64,000 nt of DNA from Rhyzopertha dominica (taxonomy: Eukaryota > Arthropoda > Insecta > Coleoptera > Bostrichidae): contig QCXZ01000045.1 of assembly GCA_025024175.1 (NCBI GenBank), positions 1,490,649 to 1,554,648 on the forward strand. Reading direction: 5' to 3'. Both the position numbers and the translations under genes were made by a program. A model generated the notes under the pieces. It was not told the origin of the DNA, searched no databases, and worked only from the letters and a program-made list of their open reading frames with translations. Position 1 is the first letter of the stretch. Every line of letters starts with the position of its first letter. Shown in pieces: positions 38,727-51,800 of the stretch.

Positions 38727-39133
38727 TTGGTCACACCAGAACGTATTCGCTTCTTCTCTAATCATGAAAATGCTACGCGTTCTTCTGAACATATATGGTT
38801 TCAACAAGATGGTGCACCGCCCCATTTTGCAGTCAGCAATCGTGAATATTTGAATGCGATATTTCCAGACAAATGGTTTAGTAGGCGCGGAGCGATAGAT
38901 AGAATGCCCAGCACGTTCCCCTAATGTGACACCGCTTGACTTCTTCTTGTGAGGCTATCTGAAAAATCGTATTTATACTGATCGGCCACATAATGCAGAA
39001 CATTTAAAAGGACGAATCAGGGCAAATCCAGAATTTACCTCCAAATATGCTACAAAGAACATTAGAAAACTTTTACTCAAGGCTGCATTATTGCCAGGAA
39101 GTAAATGGGGAACATTTTGAGCATCTTCTGTAA
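38727..39133 (+). pseudogene. Tc1/mariner-like transposase, C-terminal half, decayed
   Basis: The frame reads IWFQQDGAPPHFAVSNREYL (catalytic Asp in QQDGAPPH), then NAIFPDKWFSRRGAI. After a frameshift it reads CPARSPNVTPLDFFL-stop-GYLKNRIYTDRPHNAEHLKG and ends YCQEVNGEHFEHLL with a stop at 39131..39133. This matches the end of a well-known insect transposase family (QQDGAPPHFA...GRRG.IEWPARSPD.TPLDFFLWGYLK...FEHLL). A Trp-to-stop change in FFLW and the frameshift inactivate it. Nothing of the N-terminal half is visible upstream. Confidence 0.85.
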
Positions 39134-39467
39134 TGTAAATATGAAAAAAATACTGCATTTTTCACGGAATCATGTTTTTCTTGTTTGCTTTTTGCGTACC
39201 CGACTCGTAATAAATTGATCAAAGTAGACGAAAGTTATTACCAGTCAAGGAAAATGGTAATACCTTTTTGTTTTTTTGTCCATTTTAGCGATGAAGAAAA
39301 TTGTTTTCATTCTTCTAATTCTTTGTCCAGCTCAATTATTGTACCAATTTATAAAGTATATGTTTGCTAATCCTTCCTTTACCAAAATAATATCCAAATA
39401 CCTAATTTACAAATACAGCATCAAAAAAATAACAATCTAGATATAACTAAAACTACGCGTATTTGAA
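39134..39467. other. no recognisable feature
   Basis: AT-rich spacer between the transposase remnant and the hAT-type MITE. A 61-codon open frame (39185..39370) has no recognisable similarity. Confidence 0.5.
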
Positions 39468-39475
39468 GTAAGGAC

Positions 39476-40087
39476 TAGTGTTGGGCGATGCGTATCGATA
39501 CTTCTAGGTATCGATACTTTTGCTTTCGATACCCGATATTTTGTATCGATACTTGGTGTTGCGATATTTCGCTGGATCGATACCAATCAGAGTGGTATCA
39601 AATTATTTATTTTCTACCAACCATATCCTCGTTATCTTTCATTAAAATTGCGGTTCCATAAATTAATTCTTGTAATAAATCCCCAAATGCCGTCAATACT
39701 TTTTTAGCAAATATGACTATTTTAGTTCAGCTTTTTTCATTAAATGTGTTTTTTTCTCACCAATGTTCAAATAAACGCAAGCTAACAATTCAGTTTAATA
39801 AAATTCACTTATTCATTTCGCTGCCCTTGCATGGTGACAAATTATTGATATATTTAACATGATGCACTAGTAACTGACGAAGCTGAAGAATAGAAAAGGT
39901 TTTTAGAAACAGTGATGTAAATTATGTAAAAGAAACAAAAAGTGTTATAATTCACTTTACATCGATTTGCTATTTCCTGAATCGATGTTTATCAGATACT
40001 ACGAATATCGATACTCAGAAAATATACAGTATTGCGATACGTATCGATACCGAATATCGATACATTTTGATGTATCGCCCAACACTA
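39476..40087. mobile_element. hAT-type MITE with TATCGATA-rich ends
   Basis: 612 bp flanked by a perfect 8-bp duplication GTAAGGAC (39468..39475 and 40088..40095). Ends are inverted: TAGTGTTGGGCGATGCGTAT on the left and TAGTGTTGGGCGATACATCA read from the right. An 8-bp duplication plus TAGTG ends is the hAT signature. Both subterminal regions carry arrays of TATCGATA and related ATCGATAC words: three exact TATCGATA in the first 100 bp and three in the last 100 bp. The AT-rich middle has no coding capacity. Such subterminal arrays are usually transposase (BED-finger) binding sites. Confidence 0.9.
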
Positions 40088-40186
40088 GTAAGGACTACTT
40101 TACAAAGCGTTTTTTCGATTAAAATTAAACTCTTTCAAAAAATAATTTCTTTTTAGATCAACCTTCTTTCAGAAATTTTCTGCTTC

Positions 40187-40440
40187 TGTTGAATGCACTG
40201 CTACGTTGCCTGATTTAAAACCATTCCACGTTTTCCTCTGAGTTCATTTAAAAAGTCAGGTGTACAAAGAAAAACCATGCAGTTTGCAAAGGTGGTTGCC
40301 ACAATCAGAGACGACATTTAAGAAATACCGGATAACTGGCTGCAAAATACTTTTTGCGATAGTATAGGTTATTTCCAAGCTGCAAGAGGTCTCCAGTTTG
40401 AGCATTTACTTTTATATAAACATCTATTTAAATGACTAGA
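40187..40440 (+). pseudogene. Tc1/mariner-like transposase C-terminal remnant
   Basis: Reads VECTATLPDLKPFHVFL-stop-VHLKSQVYKEKP, then, one frame over, VVATIRDDI-stop-EIPDNWLQNTFC and ending FQAARGLQFEHLL. It aligns motif for motif with the 38727..39133 copy (SPD.TPLDFFLWGYLK, FEHLL) and with the piece at about 48545, but is more decayed. Catalytic Asp sequence is not recognisable upstream. Confidence 0.7.
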
Positions 40441-41959
40441 GAGTATTATGAGCATTCGAGTTATCCTCAAATGAATAATAACCAGATTTGACACCTAACA
40501 CCCTGCTGCAATAATACTTTTTATCATTTATTTGAAAATACGGTTTTTTATAAAAATAAAAAAATCAAAGTAGATAGACCACGTCATTTCAACGATAAAA
40601 AGAGCATTTCAAAATACGCTTCCTTGAAAATGTGTTGACATACAAAAAGGAAAAGTAGGCTTTAAAAAAACATTTGTTATGGACGTTACGCTGTAAAGTT
40701 CATGTTTATAGGGATAAGCCTATTATTCACACTTTATTTAGTTTAAAAATTATTCATTGCTGAAGATCATGCAAGTAGCAAAAAAGATACTTGACATTTC
40801 CTTATAGCTACTCCTCAGCGATTGAAATACCCTGTAATTACTATTACCTATATTGTTCTTACAGTAATCATAACTTCCGCATCGTTAACGTCAAGGTTAA
40901 AATTTCCTTCGAAATTGCTGGCAATCACTATAAACTCCTAATATCACTGGCCTTTTTCTGTCAGGATGATTATAAACTAGTTAAAGCGCGGAAGTAGAAA
41001 GAAATTGCAAGAGATAGGATAAGGAGTTTAAATAGGCAATTAAATGTACAGGAACGTACTCTAACAAAAACTTTAGAGGTGGACGTCACAAAAATTGTAA
41101 GCGACTAAAATTCAAGTTATATCTCTTTAGATATAAAAAAGCACGCTATTATATAGAAAATGATAATAGCTACTTATTACAAAATAAAACGTCGCACTTC
41201 TATATCCTTGAGGAATCAAAAAAGCTAGCGTATTATGGCGTACTAAAGAGGTTTCTATGTTATAGATGCATTGTTATCGTAAACATTTATGAAACACACG
41301 TATTTGAAACCTGTCAGTTTTTGCAGGATGTATCTTCTTACCTTAGTAACAAGTTGAATAACATTAAAATACAACTTCATTTGATATGATGAAATTATGA
41401 AAACTACAAAATATATCTACTTATAACATTCCCTAGAATTCAAAATTACAGCTGTTATCACTGATAATAGTGTGTAATTAACAAGTTTGAATACTTATCA
41501 CTCACATTATTTAGTAATAGTTTCAACTTTTTTAATTATAATTAACTATTCGTTGTCAACGATAGAATCAAGTTAAACGGGGAAGAAGCTCTTTTTAGTA
41601 TCAAATGACACAAGGAATTACTTCTACAGTCATTTTTAATGAATATTTTTGCCATTAAGAAAATTATTAGCAAGTAAGCTACTCATTTGACGATTAAATT
41701 CCTAGTTGTCAATAGTTATTTATGTATTGAGGCAGTAAAGAAGTTTTTAAGGCCCGAATCATTATTTTTGGCTTGAGACGCAGGCGATGGCTAGGAAAAA
41801 ACTTTCTTACGTGAAGCTCCGGGTGAAATTTATTTGATGACCAAGGTAAACCATGATAACTCAAAAATATATTTAATAAAAATTTGTTGTTTGCCATTGC
41901 AAGTTGTTTTAATTTTTGGACTATCCGATGCATGCCTTCGCCAAGAGCTTGCAAATCTG
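40441..41959. other. no recognisable gene
   Basis: AT-rich. The first 300 bp resemble sequence after 48700 (accacgtcatttcaacgata against accaagtcattcaaggataa), so the terminal part of the transposon next door probably extends here. Open frames of 60-80 codons (40791..40997 plus, 41709..41954 minus) show no similarity I can name. Confidence 0.45.
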
Positions 41960-42285
41960 TAAGTGGATGATATTCAAGAATTGAAATCTTCGTTGTTAAT
42001 TACGCTTCGAGATACCAAAACCAAGACAAATAGAATGTTTAGTGTCGCCGATAACCACAAAATCCCTATTGGGAATTTACAAAAAAATTTTTGTTGATCT
42101 TCCCCATCGAACATAGAATCCCATTGATTTTTTTATGTTTACAAAAATGGAAAATGCACCAGGCAGCTGATGGGTAAAATAACTTTTGGCGGAATTCCAA
42201 AAAAAAGTCGCCACTTATCAGAAATTACCGAACCCTGAATTGTACAAGGGGCATTCATTTCGCCGATCATCAGCTACAGAATAAA
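41960..42285 (+). pseudogene. Crypton-like tyrosine recombinase remnant
   Basis: Frames read VDDIQELKSSLLITLRDTKT followed by KTNRMFSVADNHKIPIGN, then YKNGKCTRQLMGKITFGGIP, then YQKLPNPELYKGHSFRRSSA. The order (LLV.I..TKT, ...F...YKNGKC..Q..G...FG.IP, then LPNPE.YTGH.FRRSSAT) is that of the catalytic region of eukaryotic tyrosine recombinases of the Crypton type and related domesticated proteins (family knowledge); GHSFRRSSAT holds the conserved His-x-x-Arg pair. Two or more frame breaks, and the final catalytic Tyr region is not recognisable, so it is inactive. Confidence 0.65.
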
Positions 42286-43290
42286 ACAGATTGATGATGG
42301 AAGTCTACGTCTGTTGGTGAACAGTACACTGAAGATTCTGTTTCGAACAAAGGCTTGCTCAAGAAGTTTCTTCTGGGGAATGAAAAACATCAGTAGATTT
42401 GTCCTCTGAGATGCTGCCTGAATATAGAAACGTCAAGATCTGAAATAATATTCGATTAATTAATACTAAATTTCTACCTGATCAAAATTTAAAACGACTA
42501 ATTGTAACAACTGCGTTATTAATATAAATATTCCAAAATATGTAATTTGTTTCTTTTCATTGTCAGCAAATCATGTTAAAACAAATAAGTGTTACAAAAA
42601 GCATTGATGTTTCATTATTGCCTTTCGGGCGGTAAACGAACTCGTGGACCATAAAGGGGCGTTAATGTTCAAGTAAATGTGGCAATAATAGCCTTATTAT
42701 GACATATTTGTGTATAAAATGATATTATGTACTATAAATTTATTCAAAAAGTATAACACCCACCTTGCTCATTTTCAGCTTACTGATTTAAAAATATAGA
42801 GGGTGTAACTGTGAATACTTTGTGAGCTCATTAAATTTAAGTGAAGAAGGTAACACGTCTTAAAGTAATAAAACTGTCTAATCGTAGTATAATGACTTAT
42901 ACAAGCAGTCAGATTTTGGTACTTCTAACCCGTCTTTTCGTTGTAAGTTTAAAAGAAATTGCTAATTTGTTATTTTCACCTATCGACTTGCACTCTTGCT
43001 CTTGATTTATGAACATGAAAGTATTTTCTCAAAGCTCCTCAATATAAGATTAGTCATTACATTTTTTAAAGCTTCTACAATAAACTAATTCTGAGATACG
43101 ACCGATGTTGACGTTTAACCTAACATCCGGTACGTTTTAAATCCAGTAGAATTTAATTTTTTTTGCTGGTCAAATTTTTAATGGCATTTCAAGTAGGTAT
43201 CTGCATCGAGGGTAATAAACAACACACCTTGTTATAAGAGACGTGTTTAAAATATGAACTAAATAGAAATAATAATTGTCTATGTTTATT
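42286..43290. other. no recognisable feature
   Basis: AT-rich sequence without a supported gene, RNA or repeat. Confidence 0.5.
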
Positions 43291-43808
43291 CACGTAAGTG
43301 AGAGCCAGGCCCTCAGCACCATCTAGACGGAACACATGCCTACTAGGAGGGTTGCAACCACTTAGGACCTATCGATGGCACCGGAGAATCGTCTCTGTAA
43401 GCGATATATGTAAATTAATAAACATCTACTCTGGTCAATCTACTCGGACTCCACGATTAGTATCGCCCTTGCTTGGGCTCCTCAGGTAGGGACGCTTCTC
43501 CGATGCCATCGATAAGAACCTGCACTAGGTCGTAAGTGGTTGCCATAGTTGCAACCCACCTAGTAGGCAGTGTTCCGCCTAGATGGCGCTCTCACTTATA
43601 TCTATACCGCACGCTGCGGTTAAGCCGGCAGTCTGCTCGATGTACTCGAGGAGCCCAAACAAGAACGAAACTACCCGTGGGGTTCGATAGATTAAACCAG
43701 AGTTTATACATACATCGCTCACTGAGACGCTTCTCCGGTGCCAACGATAGGAACCTGTACTAGGTCCCAAGTGGTTGCCATAGAGTAGATGTTTATTAAT
43801 TTACATAT
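43291..43808. repeat. rearranged fold-back repeat, three copies of one module
   Basis: A GC-richer island. Read on the minus strand, a module containing ggcaaccactt..gacctagt and atcggagaagcgt occurs at about 43782 and again at about 43550, a tandem spacing of about 230 bp. The same module lies inverted at 43291..43400 (taagtgagag, gaacacatgcctactagg, tcgatggcaccggagaatcg). In addition, atatgtaaattaataaacat (43406 onward) is inverted at 43783..43808. Small open frames in it simply reflect the module. It may be a fold-back transposon or a SINE-like unit; I do not recognise the family. Confidence 0.7.
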
Positions 43809-46800
43809 GATTATTAACTTTTATTTTGTAACCATACAGGCTAAAATAAAGTTTTATATTCACATCACCTTTGATTTATGTAAGAGTGGAATTGGTATTT
43901 ATTGAAATATCGAATATTGTCATATTTGGTTGATGATGATGGACGCTTGCAGGTAACTAGATAACGTTGGTAGAACTAGAATATGAACTATTGTTGATTA
44001 TACAGAGTGTTAATGTTTTGTTCAATGATTTGGAGATTACATATTAATTATATTTATGATGATGATTTGTTTTTTATTGTACAGCAAAATTTTATCCCAT
44101 GTTCTGATTACCTTTATATCTCGATGCTTTCTTTCCATAATGGCACCTAATTTTTTAATGCACTGTAATTGGTGATTTGGTTCTGTTACGTTGAGCTTTC
44201 TCGTGGGGGAAGTCATTTTTACGATATAGGCTCACACAACGCTAGTTGTGACAAAAGTGTTGAATGAGACCCAACTATACAAAAACTTAATGGGTCCCTA
44301 GTAGAACTGTAATAAAAAAACGTTACAATTATAAACATAATATTTAATCTTGAAATCAGGATAAACATTTATGGACACCCGTACATTCTCCAAATACCTT
44401 TCTAACAATGTTGATGCTTTCATCTATGCAATCTTTAATTACCCTTCAGCGATGGTAGAAAGCCACTCGCCATGTTGCTTCAATGTTAATAAAGTTACCG
44501 AAATTATTCAATGCCCTGTATAATTGTGTTAATGTTCTCTAATTTTATATATGTGGCAATTTTTAGTTGACTGAAGATATAAATCACTAGAGTTTGTCGA
44601 GTACCTAACAATAATATAGAAGCACATTTTCGGTACATGCTTAAAGAGTGAACCAAAAGAAGTCTCCGCGCATAATAAAAAATTTCTCTTTAGATGCGTT
44701 TTAGTGTCCCGTACTGTTAAAATGACAACTTTTCTTGCGTAGACATGCTTCAGCGATACCGAAAATCAAAGCAATATATAAAACAAAGAAAATTGTTACG
44801 ACTTGCTTTAACCAACACGTAAATACTACACTATATCCCCAAAAGCTTCAGCCAAAACCAAAAACTTTGTTCACGCCTTAATACCTTTGATTTTCAATAT
44901 GATTTCGTACATTTACTTGTCTTAGGTAAGCAGTTATACTCAAAAATTTCCGAATACATTACTTCGGATAGGATAGTGAATTAGAGTTTTCAGGTTGCGC
45001 TACTTGTAGCCAGTTGGGTTACCTTTTTAACTTGTGGCGAAATGAAAATGAACCGAAGTAGCGAGTCGCCAGTTTGGGTTACTTTTCAAACATGCACAAT
45101 CCATGATAACGGCATCGAGAAGAAAANATACTGACGATTAGAACAGGTCAACATGGATGACCTGACGATTTTGTTGGATTGTTGTAAAATTGGCCCTTTT
45201 TAGTGGAGTAACTCAGGCTGCAAACTAATCCACTACCGTTTTTAACCTCAAATTAAGATACGTTTTGCGCTTTTGTTTTTCTTTATAATTAATTTTTATT
45301 TGTTACTTTCGTGGAATAGCTTTCCGATTTTTCAATAAAATTATTCTTTCTTTTGCATTGAATATTTTCAGTGAATATTATAACTTTGGCTACGGTTAGT
45401 AAGGTTCGATATCAAGTTTTGATTTTAAAGCGCTTGCGGGAAATATGACAATGCATAACATTGTGTATAATTATTCAGGTTCGTGTTACCTGGACTACTT
45501 TACACTGAGCACTGGCTACTGGGTGCTAATCAAGACCTAGCAACTCTTATCAGTTAGGTCGTGTTAGGTAGAAAGCTAGAAAGTTCGAGGTTCGCTTTGG
45601 GTTGTGTTTTATAGAAGATATGAAAGGGTGAAATAGGTAATCTATTTCCATTACGAAAACAATACAGGAAGTGATAAACGAAAAAAGGGATACCGCGGAA
45701 TCTATTTTAAAAGCAGATTTTCTCAAATTCATTTGACTATAAAGTTTTTATTAAAAATTTGTCTCGCCCTTCTCCCAGAATGAAATATTTAGCAGAGCAG
45801 TTCAACGACTAGTTCAAATACAAGATTATAAATGAATAATATAGGCCAACTAGAGTGGATCAAAGTTTCTACTGCCGACCCAGTAGATATTGTCACAAGC
45901 CGCCACTGCCTTTATGAATGCTTTCAACATGGAATAATAAATAATTCGGCTAGTGATGTAGATGACATTTTTTTGCTATATAAACGATATATCTACTTAT
46001 ATGAAATTGATAATGACAGACTAAGCAATTCGAATTTGTCTCGTTGCATAACGACAACCTCAAACTTTGTGGCTTTCGCACTTGTATCATTAATATCTAC
46101 AATTTCGTAAAAACAACATTTATATGTGTTACACATATTCGTTTAGTTTGGTGAAAGGTTGTTAGAGATTCTAAGAATATTAGTCTTGAAAGGTCGGAAG
46201 GTGTACTCGGTGACCCCGTTTTAAATAGCACATAGTGGTGTTCACCGTACTGAAATTTCAGCTAATTATGTGCCCAGGACCTCCTAAGATGTATGTTACT
46301 CTAAAATCCTGTATGGGTGCTTGTGGATAGTACCCCAAAAAATGCTGCTCTTTCCTCATAAGCGCTATATAGGCATTCACAGAATACGGCAAGGAGTTTC
46401 ATCTTCCGTGCACTTCCGACCAGTTACCAATCATAGATAAGTGTTTCTATTAAACAGCAATGTTCTGTAACTGTAAGTAGTCCAATTACTGTTCTTAGAT
46501 GAGGCCTGCTTGATTGCAGCAGTTCTTAACTTTTACTCGGAACGAACTCCTTATGAAAATACGTGATTGTCGAATTGTCATAGTCCGAGGAGGTGCATCA
46601 AGTAAAGTTGATGTTCTCTTCTCAGTAGACTTTCCACGGTGTAGACTAATACGCCCTATTAATAGTTATTTATATAACAAAGGAGGTAACTTACACATGG
46701 CTAGGGTCAGTTTGCGTCCGAAGCGTAGCCTTTACCGTTAACATTCAGTTGTTCATTTACATTTCACATCTTCTGTTGAAAAAAACTGAGCTCATCATAG

Positions 46801-48223
46801 ATTGCTAAAAATTTTGTTGTTGTTGTGGTCTTATTTAAAAGTAAATAACGAAGAAATTTGTGTTTTAAAAAACTTAAAACACCGAAGCAATTTCTGAAAC
46901 TGTAGTATTCGTAACGATTAAAACAAATTCCCGCTGGTTTAACATCAACTCATGTGCGAGGTCGATCTGAATGGAATAAGATCTTCCATCAGTTTGAGTA
47001 ATTGCAGTTATTACAGGTAAAAAAAACTTCTAGAAAATACTTTGTCACTTGAATCAAACTAAAATGTACACTCTTCAAATTGAATTGAAGGAGGAAGGAG
47101 TCCCTAAAATGAAACTGCAAAATTTTGTAAACATTGTTTTAACATAATTTAATTTGCGTTATAAATCTCCCAGCAAAGACACTGATGAACGTGACAATTT
47201 CAAATTGCAGCTTCAAGAACCTTCCCTATAAAATTACGTATTAAACGAAAAATTATAATTAAATAACGCACAGAAAAGATGCCGCCAAAAACAAAGAAAT
47301 AAGCTAGAGTTATGCTAGATTTACCAAAATGCCTTTCATCTCCATAATGTCATTTGTACAAAGCTCGTATTTATTAAACTATAGATCTCGAATTTAACAA
47401 TTTATCATGCCACAATGAAGAAATATTGTTGGATGGTATGGCAAGAAAATACGAGTTGCAAATATTCTTGCAAATTCTAATATGGAAGCTTCGATTACAT
47501 GGTTCGACGAATCCGTAATATCATGACAATACTAAATGTGTGTTTCCTTTTAAAGAGATGATTTCTGAAGACAGTTAAGGAACAGTTTCCTTTCAGAGGA
47601 TATACACACTTATATACAGACCACGTTCATGAGCTAAATAAAAATGCAACCCACCATGATAATTCTAATGCCCGGGGATTGGCAACAGTTTATACGATTG
47701 TTGAGAGTTATTGCAGTTTTGAAAAAAAACTGATATATCAAAATTGAAGACTCATTTATGAACAGAAAATTAAATTGCTTAATTTCATCAGCAGTTTGGC
47801 TTAAGGATAATACTAGCTTATCTGACATTATTTACTATACAAGGATAGTCAAAAGTATGAAATCAACGACAGTTGCAAATGCATTTAGCAGCGTATACCT
47901 TTTTAATGGCATCCAAGCGATTTCTGCAGGTTTGTATTGCTTTCTCTCGTATTTTATATAGAAAATGCCCTAAAGCCTCCTTCCCCGGAAAAGTTTTTGT
48001 ACTTGTTTGTCCTTGACATAACCTGGTGTTTATTTTGTATGGTTTGCTAACATAATAATTAATGCGTCATCACAGCAAATTCTACAGCTGTCAACACTGG
48101 TTTTTATTTAACTCTACAAAAATGTAAAGCGATCTCAATTTTTTTTTACGCCAGTTTCAAGTACCTTTTAATAAGCTAAACGGTTATCTTAAAACGTCAG
48201 CAGTTTGAATTTTATTTGCAAAC
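43809..48223. other. long stretch with no recognisable gene
   Basis: AT-rich, low coding density. The best open frames are 45832..46110 (plus, 92 codons from ATG) and 46514..46741 (plus, 75 codons); neither has a recognisable motif, neighbouring exons or codon structure to support it. A short imperfect palindrome cacaacgctagttgtg lies at about 44236. No tRNA or simple-sequence array seen. Confidence 0.5.
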
Positions 48224-48830
48224 ATGGTGAAACTTAATGAAACTGAACGAATTGAAATCATAATGATGGTTGGCTATGGTAATCCTATTGTCCCATCCAG
48301 TGTTTAGGTTAATTAAAAAATTAAGGAAACTCGGCATGTAAAGGATATCACAGACGTCCGAATTCGGCTAAAAGTGAAGATCATACTCTTGATGTTTTTT
48401 TAGCGTTATGGATAAATCATCTAGATCTACCTAGCAAACTGGTTTGGACAATAATATTAGTCAATAATCAGTAGTAAAATACCTCCCTCATGAGCTGAAC
48501 AAAGATGATTTAATGCCGATTTAAGTTTGGTTTTCTTCTCTGGTGTTTATTTAAAAAGTCAGGTGTACAAAGAAAAACTACGAGGAAGAAGAACTGAAAG
48601 GCAGAATCAGACATGATGTTTAAAAAGTACCTGGCTGTAAAATTCGTTGTTCAATTTCTATCAAGCTGCAGTAGTCTTGAATTTTATTGATTTTTACAAA
48701 ATTTTGTTGTGGAATCATAAAAAATAAACACCAAGTCATTCAAGGATAAAAACAGCAAAACTTTGATGTAAAGTTAATATTTATAGAAACAATCGAGATC
48801 CCACGCTATTGAATAAATGTATAACTATTG
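48224..48830 (+). pseudogene. internally deleted IS630/Tc1-like transposon copy
   Basis: Begins with an intact start, MVKLNETERIEIIMMVGYGN, the N-terminal helix-turn-helix opening of a common insect transposase (MVKL..EERIEILMM.GYG). It then decays through frames resembling KLRKLGM and SVVKYLPHELNKDD, skips the catalytic region, and resumes near 48545 with LKSQVYKEKLRGRR, the same C-terminal motif as the copy at 40187..40440. The middle (QQDGAPPH region) is missing. This explains about 600 bp and shows that the two fragments belong to one element family. Confidence 0.7.
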
Positions 48831-51800
48831 TTATTGTACGATGGGTAAAAACTTATATAAAATTACACATTTTTTAGAAATTTATGCTTCAAAATAGCCA
48901 TATGTGTAAATTATGCTAGCATTACTTCTTGTATATTTTATAACATAGGTACCTACATTTTATACATCTTTCTTTGGATCCCAACTCACTTGTGCCCGGC
49001 AACATGCTAAAAATCAAACTGAGTACGTCTCTGTCCCCTCTTCTAATGAAGCATCACAGTATATTTATATTTGGTCATCCCCATGCTGCAGTGAATAAGT
49101 AAGTAGCAGGTACTACACAGCGATAGCTGTTATTGAAACACATTTGTTTACAGCTGTCTACGGTAGCATGTCATTAAGTGAATACAGAGCGTAAAGTGCC
49201 TGGTTTTTTTGGAAGTGTCGTTTTAAAAATTATTGTTAACGTTCGTAGTTGTGCTGCATTGAGCGAGAATCGTGCAAGGTAAGATTAAGAATTTTTCTTG
49301 CATTTTTCAATCAAAAGTTTATGTGGTACTGCATTTAGAAAAATATTTTTAGAGATTATTTCAACAGAGCAAAGTGCTTTGAAGATTTCAGAAACAAGTG
49401 AAAATTTCTATCTCTCTTATCATGCTAAAACATGGGTTCAGCAAATGTTATATGCATTTTGGAACAATGTGGTGTCATCGGATTTTTTTTACTATTGCAT
49501 GGAAACTGTTTTGCGTTTATAAGAATATTTACACTGAAACTTGAGGTCTTTAAAGTACCAAATTTTTGTTGCTTTATTAGGTAAAATATTGGTAAATTAC
49601 TATGCAGGTGCTTTCAAATGTGAACTAAAAATAAATAAAACGATAGTAGTTGATATTTTAATCAAAACATTATCGAATGGTACACACATACCCAAAATGA
49701 TCACGGAGCATTCAAATCAGCTGTTTTGTCATAGAGAAAGTGATGCATTGTTATTCAGTTCAAACACAAACTGCTTTCCTTGCAACACATCGGAAAGAAG
49801 CAATCGCAACACCAAAAAGCAATGTCGAGACTTGAGGAATTCCAAGAACTGAACGAGTTACCCATGACAATGACAAAGTAGATTGAAGTGCAATGTTATG
49901 TAGGTCACTGGGTATATTAGCAAATGAATGCAAAAAGAAACAGCGGAGCATAATTTTACTACAAGATAGTTATGTAAAAGAACTAAATGAACAATCGTAA
50001 TTTGTGGCGCCTAGTTGTAATAATAGTACAGACTGATGTGATCGGAGATTATTACTTAGCTGGTTTGTAAACATGTCTAATCTCTTGGTATATAGCTACA
50101 TTTTAAAATAAAAAATTTAAAATAAAATTTTTCAACAACTCTGTATGATTTACTTTTGTTGCATTGGATGCGAGTCTCCGCATATTTAGACTCTTTTCAA
50201 AGATTTCTGTTAATCTTCACGTTATCACAAACTATACCATTCCATACTACATAAAAAAGGGCGAAAAATTTACGAGTACTTTCAACAAATTCTCTTTCTG
50301 CTAGTTTGAGTGTTCCTGATTTTTGAATTGCGTTTTTGAGGATAATCATCATTTGTTAGATATTCATAGACTTAATTTTGTTCTCTCAAACGGTTCTAAA
50401 TTGTAGTTTTACAAAATCGATAACCTACCCAAATAGTTTTCTAGAGAACTTGTTTTATATGCGTGTAAAGAACTGTTACTTTAACAAATATAAAAGAACA
50501 ACTATCCAGAATTTTGCTGAAGTAAGCCGGTCAAACAGACGCTGAATGAATATTACCTATAAAAGATATTTTAATACTGTTTAGTTTCATTTGGAAAGTT
50601 AAGGAGAAAAAAAAACAACCATGTCTCGGTGTCTCGTTCTTTTGTACCTTTTTATTTTAAGTTTTAGAAAAAGGTACCCATCATATAGGGTTCCCAGTTC
50701 TGCTGCACCCCACTCAACTGTTTTATGTTAAATGTAATGCCCCATTTATTACTCGTATTATTGCATTTTCGAATTCGCTGTTAAAATTGAAGGGCACGGG
50801 TTGACTACAGCAGGCTGTTTCAGGGTTATCCGATATTTTCTTACCTGACGTTTCCAGCATATTAAAAAATGACGAATTTCGCGGAAAGTAAAAAAGCTAG
50901 CAATATGAGGTTTTCTCCATTCGTTAGGTCATAAAAACATATCAAAGGAAAATTATCTATATTCATAACTTTTTAACATTAATTTTTCAATTTCGTGTAT
51001 TGTATCATGGACAACTTAATTTTTTTAAATAGAATTGTATAATTTTTCTCTTTCTCCTAATACACAGTGCACCATTATTGTGTGGACCGAGGATAGGCGA
51101 TGTGGTAGACAGTGTGGGGTATAATTTAATATTATTTTAATTTTGTTTAAACAACTGTATGTATACAGAGTGTTCAGATCAAAGCTGTATTTTTTGAACA
51201 GAATGCCTATATTTTTATTTCATTTTTGAATAGTGCAAATAAAATGTTGAAAAAGTTATGAAGTTTAATTAAGGTGGTTTCGATTAGCCGTTTTCGTTTG
51301 TAAAGTTCAAATTGGCACTAATTTGTATATCTGTATAACGAACGTATCAACGATTTGTCAAACTAGTTTGTACAAAATGCTGCGATGCTGCATCAACATT
51401 TGCAAATCCTAATATTACAAAAAAATAATTAAAACGCCCTACTTTGGTAGTAAAAATGTTTTAAATGTCGAATTTCTTAATACATTTTTTTAAAGTTTTC
51501 GATATTAAAGCGTTTTCAACAAAAACCGTGCAAATAATATTTTAATTTTCATTACATACACGATACACCGTTTAGAAATTTAAGTTCGGAGTGACTAGGT
51601 AACTCGTAAAGATAAAACTTTTTTTATCAAAACTCAGAATGAGGAAACAACCAGGTCGTATAACAATACCTAAGACTGTAATGATTTAAGCTGCTGGTTT
51701 AGTTAATCTTAGTTAAACTTAAACTTAAACGGTTATAAGCCCCAGCATTATGCGTCAGTTGACCAAACACCCCCAATCAGCATTAAATTAATCATCGTTT

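Noticed and set aside
45832..46110. 92-codon ATG open frame as a gene
   Set aside because: No recognisable domain, no exon neighbours and composition like its surroundings.
49190..49280. Untranslated first exon ending in a good splice donor
   Set aside because: Only the donor-like aaggtaagat supports it; there is no promoter, acceptor or partner exon.
50621..50734. Possible small secreted peptide (MSRCLVLLYLFILSF...)
   Set aside because: A hydrophobic start of 15 residues in a 37-codon frame is easily found by chance in AT-rich DNA, and nothing else supports a gene.
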